NCBI GenBank assembly: GCA_963575745.1
Contig: CAUYUJ010019627.1
Location: 689,453-753,452 of the forward strand
DNA from: Prorocentrum cordatum
Lineage: Eukaryota > Sar > Dinophyceae > Prorocentrales > Prorocentraceae
Length of the DNA: 64,000 nt
Direction: 5' to 3'
Below are positions 33,837 to 42,471 of this stretch, piece by piece. The notes below the pieces were generated by a model. That model did not search any database. It was not told where the DNA came from and saw nothing but the letters and a program-made list of their open reading frames with translations. Within the stretch, counting starts at the first letter, position 1. Every line of letters begins with the position of its first letter. Position numbers and translations under genes: made by a program.

Positions 33837-36329
33837 TCACACGAAGTGGGCCCCCTGGCCAGGGATTGTCATCTTACCGCTCTTGGGGGCTTTCCGTCCC
33901 TCCTCCGCGTCCTTCTTCCGTTTCTTCTCCTTATCTTTCTGCTCCTTTTGCCATGCCTGCTTCTCCTTTTGGGGGTCGGTGGCCCTCTTCTCCTTTGCGA
34001 TCTGCAGCATCAGCCGATCTCCGCGCACCGGCGGCACCGCGTTGTGCATGCGCGGGACAAGCACGCTGCAGACGCGGAGGGGGGCGGACGGCTGGCACTC
34101 TGTCATTGTCTGGAACTCTTGTGGTCGAAGTGCAACGTTGAACTTCCAGTGCTCCTGTCCCTGCACTAACTGGGCTCGGGCAAGTTCTTCTGGTGTCATC
34201 CTCTCAACTCCCCAAAAGAAGTGCAAGGACTCGGTACCTCCGAACTTAAACTGGTACGGATTCTCTGACTGGTCGGCCTCGCCCTGTGCAGCCGCCGCTG
34301 CTGCGGGGGCCGCCCCGTCGAGCTCCGGACCTACGGGCGCCTCGCCCTGCGCACCCTCCGCCGCTGCGGAGGCCGCTCCCTGCGGCGCGGGCTTGAGCTC
34401 CAGCTCTGGTAATTTGAAATCGGGCGTTGCCCAATACTTTTCCATTTGCTCGACAGGAGTCGGACGTTTCTCACCGACTAGCACCTCCACTGCCCGCGGG
34501 TTGCTCGAGACTTTCGGGAAAATCTTCGCGGTGGGGCAGCAAGGGAAGAGCATCAGTTTCCCCTCGGCGATGTCCTCAGTAGCCACCACATGGACACTCT
34601 TGGCTTGAACGTCATATTGCATCTGGACGGGTTGGGCGCAAGTGTCCGCGTGACGATGGAAGCTAGTCATGACTTCCGCGATGCTTGCTTGGTGCCACCT
34701 GTCTGTGTCGAGATTGGCAGACGGAGCCGAAGCGTGCCACGATTTCACTGGGGCCACCATCAGGCTGTTCACGGGCTTTGACACTTCAGACATCTGCCTG
34801 TTCAGAGGCTTGTCTTCTTCGTTGAACTCTATCAGTACTGGCTGCGGGCGAGGGCCCTCGCCACCTCCGCTGCTGCGAGGGCCATCGGGGTTCTCGGGGG
34901 CCGCGGGCAGCTCGTCGGCCCACGGCGCAGGAGGGGGCGGGAACTCTTTCTGTGCGTTAGTTTCCATTTTCTGTCCGGCCTCGCGTACTTCAGCATAGCA
35001 CGGACGCACTGCCTCGCACACGGCCTCCACAACTGCCTCCAGACGAGGTTTGCCAGCCTTTACCCTTACGTACGCCTGGTAGAAGGCCTCCGTCGCAGTC
35101 AGAACAGCCCCAGCGGTCAAAGTCGCGCTCTTCTCCCCCCCGTGGGCCTCCGCTGCTGCGGGGGCCAAGATGCGACGGACATACCCCGACAAAGCATTCA
35201 GGTCCTGTACCCGACTGCTGCCCTCGCTGTGTCCCCGAGCCGTTTCCGGCGCGGGGCATTGCCCGCCCCTCGGCTCTTGCGAGTACGCCCTCATGACAAG
35301 GGCAACCTTCACATGGGGACACTCAATGGGGAGTTGGTTGAGAACGCCCCATGTGGCCGGTGACAGGGAGCGTATTTTGTGATCCACCCAACGTCCGTCA
35401 TAATCCAGAATTTGCGGTATGAGCTGCCCTGATGCGGCCCCTACGTTGATGACGAAAATGAACATGTCCTCGAACCATTTGGCCTTGGCGTACTCGGGGT
35501 GTCGTTGCGCGCAGGCCTGCAGAATAGTGTCGTACGGGATATTCAAGGGCTGCCCTGTCTCAGATCCCGACGATGCTTTATTGGCCTCCACTGCTGCGGT
35601 GGCGACGAGATCAGCGACGGACGTCAGGAGCTCGATTTCGTGAGAGGTCGCACCTTTTCCCTGCGGGTCGTTCAGGGCCGCGGAAATGATCGCCGGGCCT
35701 TGCGCGAAGTCGGCATCGAAGTGAATTTCCCACGAGAGCACCTCGCAAAGCAAACCGTTATCGAGCACGTCCATGAGTTCGGTGAACTTCGGTGCGCGAC
35801 GCATCTTTGGGATATCCCAGGAGCCACCCGGACCTGCCTGGAACTCCTCCAAACCATATCCTTTGCGTTCTTCGGGAATGACCCACACTGCGCCGTGCTT
35901 GAGGCTCAGCAGCCCAAGGGTCAGCGTGCAGCGGCTCAGCGCCCCGTAGTTGAACGTTGACAAGCTTGTGTGCGCCGAGCGCAGAGCCTCCACGGATTCC
36001 GTTTTCTGCTTGTTGTGGTCCGCGTGCGCCTTGTACGGCTTGCCATGGAGGCGCTCGTAATCGACCTTCTTCCCGGCAGGGAGTTCCTGAACAACCACCG
36101 ATTCGTGCTGCGCCTCGTCATTGAGGAACCTGTCTTTCAGAATCCCACACAGGAGATTAACCACTCTGGCAGCGGAGGGGCACGTTCCACCCCTGTTCTG
36201 CGGGTGGGCGCTGATATCCTCCAAGGAGATCTTGGCCTTCAACCGCTGCCCCTCGGAGTCCTTCAAGGCATAGCGGCTGCGCAACATGGCGGCATCATTC
36301 AGGGGGCCTGACTCGATGTCCTCGGACAT
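33837..36329 (-). CDS. 830-aa protein of unknown function (element A)
   Basis: This is the longest intact frame of the window. The frame is open further upstream, but MSEDIESGPLNDAAMLRSRY at 36,329 is the first ATG after a satellite-coded segment and is followed by sequence of normal composition. The N-terminal half is globular (for example LLSLKHGAVWVIPEERKGYG; CEVLSWEIHFDADFAQGPAI). The middle has a hairpin-coded LAPAAAEAHGG. A segment SVHVVATEDIAEGKLMLFPC faintly recalls the start of a SET domain, but the catalytic NHS/GEEL motifs were not found. The C-terminus is Lys-rich (KEKRATDPQKEKQAWQKEQK) and ends in a basic tail. No family assignment. It may be an element-encoded structural or DNA-binding protein. 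Confidence 0.65.
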   Translation of the reverse strand: MSEDIESGPLNDAAMLRSRYALKDSEGQRLKAKISLEDISAHPQNRGGTCPSAARVVNLLCGILKDRFLNDEAQHESVVVQELPAGKKVDYERLHGKPYKAHADHNKQKTESVEALRSAHTSLSTFNYGALSRCTLTLGLLSLKHGAVWVIPEERKGYGLEEFQAGPGGSWDIPKMRRAPKFTELMDVLDNGLLCEVLSWEIHFDADFAQGPAIISAALNDPQGKGATSHEIELLTSVADLVATAAVEANKASSGSETGQPLNIPYDTILQACAQRHPEYAKAKWFEDMFIFVINVGAASGQLIPQILDYDGRWVDHKIRSLSPATWGVLNQLPIECPHVKVALVMRAYSQEPRGGQCPAPETARGHSEGSSRVQDLNALSGYVRRILAPAAAEAHGGEKSATLTAGAVLTATEAFYQAYVRVKAGKPRLEAVVEAVCEAVRPCYAEVREAGQKMETNAQKEFPPPPAPWADELPAAPENPDGPRSSGGGEGPRPQPVLIEFNEEDKPLNRQMSEVSKPVNSLMVAPVKSWHASAPSANLDTDRWHQASIAEVMTSFHRHADTCAQPVQMQYDVQAKSVHVVATEDIAEGKLMLFPCCPTAKIFPKVSSNPRAVEVLVGEKRPTPVEQMEKYWATPDFKLPELELKPAPQGAASAAAEGAQGEAPVGPELDGAAPAAAAAAQGEADQSENPYQFKFGGTESLHFFWGVERMTPEELARAQLVQGQEHWKFNVALRPQEFQTMTECQPSAPLRVCSVLVPRMHNAVPPVRGDRLMLQIAKEKRATDPQKEKQAWQKEQKDKEKKRKKDAEEGRKAPKSGKMTIPGQGAHFV

Positions 36330-36499
36330 CTTTGCTGGGGCCCCCGCTGCTGCGGGGGCAGCTTCCAAAACAGATGCTCCGCGACGGTTGCCCCCGCTGC
36401 TGCGGAGCCCCGCTTGAAGCACGAGTGCCTGTCGCGCGCGCGCGACAGCGCGCACGAGCGCCCGCACTTGAGAAAAAAGGAGAAGGACAGGAAAGGCAG

Positions 36500-36502
36500 A
36501 GA

Positions 36503-36535
<33 letters not shown>
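36500..36535. repeat. Short GA microsatellite
   Basis: About 30 bp of GA between the 830-aa gene and the next gene upstream. The interval 36,540-37,030 holds one family A hairpin at 36,925 and no supported gene. Confidence 0.85.
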
Positions 36536-36540
<5 letters not shown>

Positions 36541-37035
36541 GAACGGCGGGTCGACGCGGCTCTCTCAGTTTTTCGATACGCGCACATCCGCCTGAACAGG
36601 AGAATCATTGATACATCGGCCCCTCCTCTGTGAGAGAAAGGTTTCCCGCCCCGAACCCATCTGTGAGAGAAGGGGTCGCTGTGTGAGTTGCGTGAATGGA
36701 AGCGATGGACAGGAAAAAGAAATGATGGCGGGCGGGGGATTGCAGGAGGGAGTGCAAGGGGAAGCAAAGCAAAGGAGAGGGCAGGACGAAGACGACAGCA
36801 CAGATGTCATTTTTTTCACCGCATGCGATGCCGCACGCGACGCGCGAAACCGCGCTCCCCCGCGCGCGCGCGAGTCCGCCCCTCCGCCGAGGTCACCCCC
36901 CCTCCGCGGAATTCGTAAGACATCCCTCCGCTGCTGCGGAGGGGCGCTCCCCTTGTGCGCTCGGGATGTCGCGGTCATCCTGGGGGCCGTGCATCCAACC
37001 AGGCGGGGGCACCGTCGTGTTCATCCGCCCCGTAA

Positions 37036-37530
37036 TTACATCCGAAGGGGCTCGACTTCTTCTTGCCAGCAGCTGCTGACTGGCGGCATCTTGGACCCTA
37101 GTTTGTACCAGTTGCCCGAATGGTCGCGGTACCAGAGTGCCTGATCGAATTGATCGTCCTCTTCCACGCCTGTCCTCCGAGCAGTCTTCTCAGCCCACAA
37201 CCCACCACGCTCCAAGACAGCAGCCCCCGCTGCTGCGAGGGCTTGTTTCTTGGAGCTCCCCCTGCGCCGGGCTATCGGCCGCGCGGCCGCCTTCGCCGAC
37301 GCGGCCGTGGGTCGAGCCGCCGCCCCAGCGCGCTTGCTCGAATGAGGTCTGTGGTCCGGTTTCCGGGAAGCCCTCTTCTCGCCGACGCGGCATCGGCCCG
37401 TCCTTGTGTCGGGCTTCCTATTCCTCTTCTCGCCGACGCGGCATCGCCCGGTCCTTGCGTCGGTCTTCCTAGCCTTCGTGGCTGGCGGCCTCGAGCCAAA
37501 ACGGCACGGGAGAGCCCGGGGGCGGGACAA
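37036..37530 (-). CDS. Basic protein fragment with Arg/Lys tandem repeat, next to the insertion point
   Basis: The minus frame contains a 45-nt direct repeat encoding TRTGRCRVGEKR twice, then a hairpin-coded QALAAAGAAVL, then a plausible globular end (DDQFDQALWYRDHSGNWYKL). An ATG-initiated start is not convincing and the frame runs up to the (GGGACC)n tract in which element B sits. The 5' part may therefore have been displaced to beyond 51,863. Function unknown. Confidence 0.4.
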   Translation of the reverse strand: MSRPRALPCRFGSRPPATKARKTDARTGRCRVGEKRNRKPDTRTGRCRVGEKRASRKPDHRPHSSKRAGAAARPTAASAKAAARPIARRRGSSKKQALAAAGAAVLERGGLWAEKTARRTGVEEDDQFDQALWYRDHSGNWYKLGSKMPPVSSCWQEEVEPLRM

Positions 37531-37539
37531 AGAGCCGAC

Positions 37540-37655
37540 ACCTGGAGCGGGACCGGGGCCGGGAGCCCGGGACCGGGACCAGGACCGACACCGGGACCGG
37601 GACCAGGGCCGGGACCAGGGGAAGACCGGGGCCGGGACCGGGGCCGGGACCGGGA
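37540..37655. repeat. (GGGACC)n tract, left flank of element B
   Basis: GGGACC, GGGGCC and GGGAGCCC units in imperfect tandem. The segment GGGAGCCCGGGACCGGGACC, then AGGACCGACACCGGGACC (37,561-) is nearly identical to 51,864-51,910 in the same orientation. The tract is therefore host DNA on both sides of the insertion, not part of the inverted repeat. Confidence 0.85.
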
Positions 37656-37696
37656 CGCTTTGATCGTCGGGTGGGTGTAAGTGCGGTAAGAGCGTT
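37656..37696. repeat. Element B left TIR (41 bp)
   Basis: Pairs with 51,823-51,863, one mismatch. The sequence outside on either side does not pair, so the TIR ends are sharp. Confidence 0.9.
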
Positions 37697-38090
37697 GTAT
37701 ATCCGATGAAATCGTTTCAACGAAGATGTATGTAGGTTCATGCTAGTTGACCTCACATATTCAACATATATAAAATATCGAACTTCGCATTCATCTACTT
37801 AACGTTTTGTTAGATAAGTATATTCAACAACATACCATACATACTACTCACAGAACCATCCATCTTATCAACTGAGCTATCGGGTACCACTGCCAAGATA
37901 TATCGATACATACACCTCAACATACCCAACTTAGTAGCTAAGTCAGCTAAGTCGATGTGGGCTGTCCGATTCGGTTAACCCGAAATTTGCATAACTTTCT
38001 ATGTTTTGCATGTTTGTTCTTGATATTGCTATGTTTCGGGAAAAAACCACAAAAAACGTTTTAACAACTACAACACAACAGTTTTTCAGG
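37697..38090. other. AT-rich left end of element B
   Basis: About 400 bp of strikingly AT-rich sequence with ATATAT-type motifs, and a CTAAGTCAGCTAAGTCGATG direct repeat at 37,937-37,956 whose second half recurs inverted near the right end. A tRNA D-arm-like string lies on the minus strand at 37,888-37,854. No coding capacity. It probably holds transposase-binding sites (inference). Confidence 0.7.
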
Positions 38091-38299
38091 ACAGGGCGCC
38101 GCAGGTCGACGCGCCGAGCCGCCCTCAGGACGCCTGCGGGGCGCGGAGGGGAAGGGGGGAGAGGGAGAGGGGGGGGATCAACTATTCTTCAAACTGCCTC
38201 CCCTCGGCGGCCATCACCGCCTCCCCTCTCCTCTCCTCGTTGTCGGCGGCCAGCCCGCCCCCGCTCCCTCCTGCCGCCTTCCCTCCCCGAGCCCGCCTT

Positions 38300-38390
38300 C
38301 CTTCTTCGGCGGCATATCCGCCCCTCCCTCCTGCACCTCTCTATCGAAGGGCGGCGCATCCGCCAGCGGCATATCCGCTCTCGCATGCGC
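38300..38390. repeat. Family B hairpins downstream of the transposase
   Basis: GGCGGCATATCCGCC (about 38,308) and AGCGGCATATCCGCT (about 38,360) between the end of the transposase gene and the AT-rich left end. The region 38,090-38,300 is otherwise CT-rich filler. Confidence 0.85.
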
Positions 38391-38405
38391 TCGTTTTTTC
38401 CTTTT

Positions 38406-40821
38406 TCACGTGATGGCGAGCACATAGCCATCGTCCTGTAGTCGCCGATAAGCCGCCCAGGCTGGCGGGATCAGCTCGGCGGGCATCACGGCGACGTCGC
38501 CGCGCGGCCGCCACAGGGACGCGCCTGGGCATGGCGCGCGCACCCATTCCAGGGCCTCCACCAGCAGGTAGCTGGCGGCGCCAGCCTGCGCGCAGCAATG
38601 CACGATGTACGCCTCGCCGTCGCCCAGGAGAAAATCCTGAGGGCAGCAACGCCTCGATTTTTGGGGGGGCACACGCATGTGCACCCCTAAATACCAAGGT
38701 TGGTTGCGCCGTCTGTCCTGGCTGCCGTGCATCTGGCCGTCGATCGACGCCTCTCTGCTGGTCCACGTTTCAGCCCTGCGGAGGGGTTCCTCCTCCTCCT
38801 CCTCCTCCTCCTCCTCCTCCTCCTCCTCCTCCTCCTGGCGGCGAGCCGCCTCGGCGGCAAACCGCCTTCCCCTCTCCCAGCCCATCTTCCTCCACAAAGG
38901 GCATGCAAGGTTGCGCCCCGAGTGCCCGAACGTACTGTCCAGCTCTGGCGTGCGCCACGCTTTGGCGCGGGAGCGCGGCGCCTCCTTCGCTTCCTCCAGG
39001 AAGCAGGCGAGCATCGCCGTCAAGGCCGACCGCTCGAAATTCTCAGGGTTGTCGATCTCCTGCGACCTGGACCGAAGCAGGTTGTGCTTCCGCTCGAGTA
39101 CGAAGGCGTCCAACCAGATGCCGTCCTCCGCAGGCTGGTCGGGGACGTGCCACAAATAATGATGCTTCGGCTTGATCAGGGCTGGCCCGTGCGCGGCTTT
39201 GTGCAGCGCCAAGGAAATCGAAACGGCCTTGGTCCAGACAGCTATCAAATTCGGCACGGCGCCGATCCTCAGGACGTAGCCGAACCGCCTGCCACCTAAG
39301 CGCTCGAGGATGCGCGCGGGCCGACGCGGTGCATCCTCGAACGCGCAGGCCAGCGTTTGCGTTTCAGCTGCGGCCGCATGTCCTTTTGCCCTGCATGTAC
39401 AATTCGAGCATCTTCGCCATCGCCTCGAACGACCGCGCCGCAGCGTTCGCCATGCCGCTGGGACGCAGCTCTGTGTGCACCCAATGACGAATCAAAGGGA
39501 ACACGGCCAAGCAATCCGACGCCTTGCCCACGAAGTGCGACGCCTTGCAGGTCGCTTTCTTCCGAGCCACGCTGAACAGAAACGCTGGCGGTTTCCTGCC
39601 GCGTCTGCCAGTCCGCCACGCCGAGCAGCGATCCCGCCACGTTCCCCACGCGTCGGGGATGACATCCCTCACCGCCTTGAGGAGCGCAAAGATTTCGACC
39701 TGCAAGGTCCCGCCGCTGGCCAGCATGGTATGCATGGGGTCCCTCACGTATGTGCTCGGCGGCGCCACCGTCCGCAACGCCTGGCACGCCACCAGAGAAC
39801 GGTCATCCAGAGTGATGCCCATTGCCGTCTCCTTCGGGGGCCGGAACATCAGAAGGGAAGGAAGGGGGGGACATCAGAAGGGGATCGATGGAAATGTTTT
39901 CCTCCCTGGCTCCAGTCTCTCGATGTTCGCTCTGGTTGTCGTGTCCCGCAGCGACGCCAAATCATCATATTGCTGCAAAAACTCGTCTGACGACAGCGGG
40001 TCAAAGCGCGACGAGTCAGCGCACCAGAGAGGCACGAGGTAATCATCGTCGTCGTAGTCTGCAAGACATTCCGCCTGATCCAGCACAACGTTCTTGCATT
40101 GCAAGCACGGTCTCAGACCTGCAGCGCCCTTGGTGCAGAATGTCTCTTTTCCAGCCGCCTCGTCTGCAATCAAGCGGTGGAACTTGGCGAAAAAGTGCAC
40201 GCCGCCGATTGGCGCACCGTGCTCCGACAGACTCTCTGGGCCCAGGAACAGCGCGCGAAGCAATGCCCGCGCCACGGCCGAGCCGCCGATGCTCTTCTTC
40301 ACGACGACGCGCAAGGTGCCGATCGGCAGCCACGCAACCTCCTTCTGCAAGAAGGATCCGAACTCGAGGAAACTCGCATACACCGCGAGCTGATTCCGAC
40401 GATTATCTATCTTCAAGGCGTTGCCCACGCCAATGTCGTCGTAGTACAGCAAAAGCCTCCACGGCCGATCGCGCGACACAGGGAAACGGCGCATCGCTTC
40501 CCAAAACATTGAACTCCAGAGAGGGCAGTCCGACAGGAGCCTCGGCATCAGCCGATGCGGCAGCGCCACGCTCCATCGGAAAGGCGTGCCGATCTTGGGC
40601 TGCAGCCGCACTGCGCTGATGAGATCGGCCACGGATGCCGTCTGCGATCGCTGCATGGCCCGAGCGCTCACGTCTATAGCATCGCCCGCGTCGTCGCCAT
40701 GGCCAAGCGCAGTCACGATTCGCTCGAGCAAAGCCGCGGACACGCCGCGCAGGGCCAGACACTGTTGCAGTCGAGCCCGCTGCTCCACCTGCTTGTCCAC
40801 CTGCAGGGCGCGTTTCCCCAT
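38406..40821 (-). CDS. DDE-type transposase (Plavaka/KDZ/CACTA-like), frame breaks (element B)
   Basis: The ATG is at 40,821 (MGKRALQVDKQVEQRARLQQ). The first segment to 39,874 has the acid-rich catalytic-core start RPWRLLLYYDDIGVGNALKI, then LPIGTLRVVVKKSIGGSAVA, FFAKFHRLIADEAAGKETF and a CLQC zinc pair. The second (39,849-39,364) has STYVRDPMHTMLASGGTLQV, the D-x-MH block placed like the second Asp of Plavaka/Tnp2-like transposases. The third, entered near 39,380 through an A4 run, has IKPKHHYLWHVPDQP and DAFVLERKHNLLRSRSQEI, which fit the conserved KPKHH and ERKH blocks, then a Glu16 run coded by CTC repeats. About 800 residues in total. Catalytic acids appear preserved. A short intron or indel separates the first two segments. 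Confidence 0.72.
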
Positions 40822-40938
40822 TGCGCCGACGCCCGCGCGCGGGAGGGGCGGGGGCGGGGGGCAGCGCGAGGCCCAGCGCGGTTGAGAAAAACGAATTGCA
40901 GCCAGAGAGACGGAAGTGGAGGCGGGAATGGATCGCGG

Positions 40939-41008
40939 GGCGGAGTAGCCGCCGAAGGGCATGGCGGTGTAGCCGCCTGAAGGGTCGGGAGGGGCGGCGT
41001 AGCCGCCG
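40939..41008. repeat. Family B hairpin cluster upstream of the transposase
   Basis: Three hairpins, GGCGGAGTAGCCGCC, GGCGGTGTAGCCGCC and GGCGGCGTAGCCGCC, lie at roughly 24-30-bp spacing 120-190 bp upstream of the transposase ATG. Confidence 0.9.
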
Positions 41009-41361
41009 AAGAGCGTGGGGGCGAGGGGGCATGGGGGGAGGGGGGAGGGGGGTGGGTGGGGGAGATTGCGGAGGCGCGAAGTGAGCGTAGCAACGGAACT
41101 TGCAAGGGAGATTTCTTTTTCTCGCACGCAATTTCGAGCTTGAGTTTCAAGCTCGGGTTCCAAGCCGCCAGCGCTCGGAGACGGGCGCGGCTGGCGGCTC
41201 GAGCTCGGGGCGGGCGCAGCGCGGGACGGGCGCGGCGGCGGCTGGCGGCTCTTAGTGCCGGTGCGCGTGCTGCCTCCAACTCCTCATCCACCTCCTCTTC
41301 CTCTCCTCATCCTGCCTCCTCTTCCTCCTTATCCTCCTCTATCGGCCCAGCCGATCGCCGC

Positions 41362-41658
41362 TCAGCTCTCATGGTGCGGCTGGCGGCAGAAGAACCGAAT
41401 GCCGCCTGGGATGTCCTGCACCATCTGCTTCGACATCTGGCACAGCATCTTGCCGCGCTCCTCGGTGCGGCGCGCCTCCTCCATCATGCGCCGCGCCTTG
41501 TCGATGAGCATCTGGCCCTTGATGCCAACGGCGCGTGCATGGCGGCAACGATTGCGCCACTCGATGAAGCGCACCACGATGGTCGCCCAGCTCCACGCAC
41601 TGCCACCCGTGATGAGCTCGAAGTCATCGACGTCGTACTTGTCCGCGATGCTCGCCAT
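41362..41658 (-). CDS. 98-aa protein of unknown function (element B)
   Basis: An intact small frame from ATG 41,658 (MASIADKYDVDDFELITGGS) to a stop at 41,362. The middle is a probable amphipathic helix (KGQMLIDKARRMMEEARRTE) and the end is RFFCRQPHHES. The composition is normal, unlike the frame-shadow ORFs around it. It sits between the transposase and a duplicated hairpin module, about 0.5 kb upstream of the transposase ATG and on the same strand. I do not recognise a family. Confidence 0.55.
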   Translation of the reverse strand: MASIADKYDVDDFELITGGSAWSWATIVVRFIEWRNRCRHARAVGIKGQMLIDKARRMMEEARRTEERGKMLCQMSKQMVQDIPGGIRFFCRQPHHES

Positions 41659-41783
41659 GGCGGCGCAAGACCGCGAAGGGGCACGACCTCGAGCGGCTCC
41701 ACTTGAGCCACAAAGACTACGGATGAGGGGTGGGACGGTGGCAGATCATGTCATTGGGAAACGCGAGAGAACGGTGCGAGCGC

Positions 41784-42380
41784 GGTGGGCAGCAAAGGCG
41801 GCATCTCCGCCAAATGAAGGCAAGGCGGCATGTCCGCCAAGGGCTTGCGAGAGTGGAAAGGCGGCATCCCCGCCAAACGAAGGGCTGCGGTGGTAACGAG
41901 TGGGGTGGCGATGGCAACGAAGAAATGTTTTTTTTTCAACAACAATAACAATTGTACGAAATCACACACCTCGTCATGAGCGGCCCAACTGCCGCCCCTG
42001 CCAAGGAGCTGCTTCGCCTCTGCTTCGTCTCCGACCGCCAATCGATGGGATTCCCAACGGTGTCGCTGGCCTTCGCGAGCCACAGCTCGCGCGGTAGGGT
42101 CTCGGGCAGGACGCGCTCGAGCAGGAGGGAGTTATGCAAGCGCTTCGCCTCGCCAAGTGAGGCATCGGAGCGCGATGAGCAGCAAAGGCGGCATCTCCGC
42201 CAAATGAAGGCAAGGCGGCATGTCCGCCAAGGGCTTGCGAGAGTGGAAAGGCGGCATCCCCGCCAAACGAAGGGCTGCGGTGGTAACGAGTGGGGTGGCG
42301 GTGGAAATGTTGTTTCACCAACAATAACAATTGTACGAAATCACACACCTCGTCAGGAGCGGCCCAACTGCCGCCCCTGC
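41784..42380. repeat. Direct duplication of a 210-bp hairpin module
   Basis: 41,784-42,000 and 42,175-42,380 are near-identical. Both have AGCAAAGGCGGCATCTCCGC, then AAGGCGGCATGTCCGCCAAG, GGCGGCATCCCCGCC and CAACAATAACAATTGTACGA, then a CCAACTGCCGCCCCTG end. Each has three family B hairpins. The 175 bp between contain a gene fragment (next entry). Confidence 0.9.
42001..42139 (-). pseudogene. Fragment related to the 47,821 gene
   Basis: The minus strand encodes LPRELWLAKASDTVGNPIDW then RSETKQ. The gene at 47,821-46,777 contains LRAWLSDPVGNPIDWRSETV, and the DNA is also alike (ATGGGATTCCCAACGG in both). The fragment lies exactly between the two copies of the hairpin module, which suggests it was copied or captured together with them. 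Confidence 0.6.
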
Positions 42381-42464
42381 TCACGAGCGGCCCAGCGGCC
42401 GCGGCTTATTCGGGTCCTTCTCCACCTTTTTCAGGCCGTACTTCATGATGTACTGGGCCACCAT
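42381..42464 (-). CDS. Small ORF or exon, 27 codons, MVAQYIMKYGLKK
   Basis: ATG 42,464 to TGA 42,381 encodes MVAQYIMKYGLKKVEKDPNK and a short tail. It resembles LKEYQMKYDYKKFRD in the 47,821 gene, where that segment directly follows NPIDWRSE. Here the two pieces are in the opposite order, so this is probably another relic. It begins 8 bp below the stop of the 605-aa gene. Confidence 0.35.
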   Translation of the reverse strand: MVAQYIMKYGLKKVEKDPNKPRPLGRS

Positions 42465-42471
42465 GGGGCGC

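Noticed and set aside
34560-34640. SET-domain methyltransferase in the 830-aa protein
   Set aside because: Only a weak match to the first strand (VVATEDIAEGK); the NHS and catalytic Tyr motifs are missing.
33837-36767. Full 976-codon reading of the 830-aa gene
   Set aside because: The extra 146 N-terminal codons include an SL repeat coded by GA microsatellite and hairpin sequence; ATG at 36,329 is more credible.
37854-37888. Functional tRNA gene
   Set aside because: Only the D-arm half matches; no T-arm GGTTC-A and no folding anticodon arm in the expected spacing.
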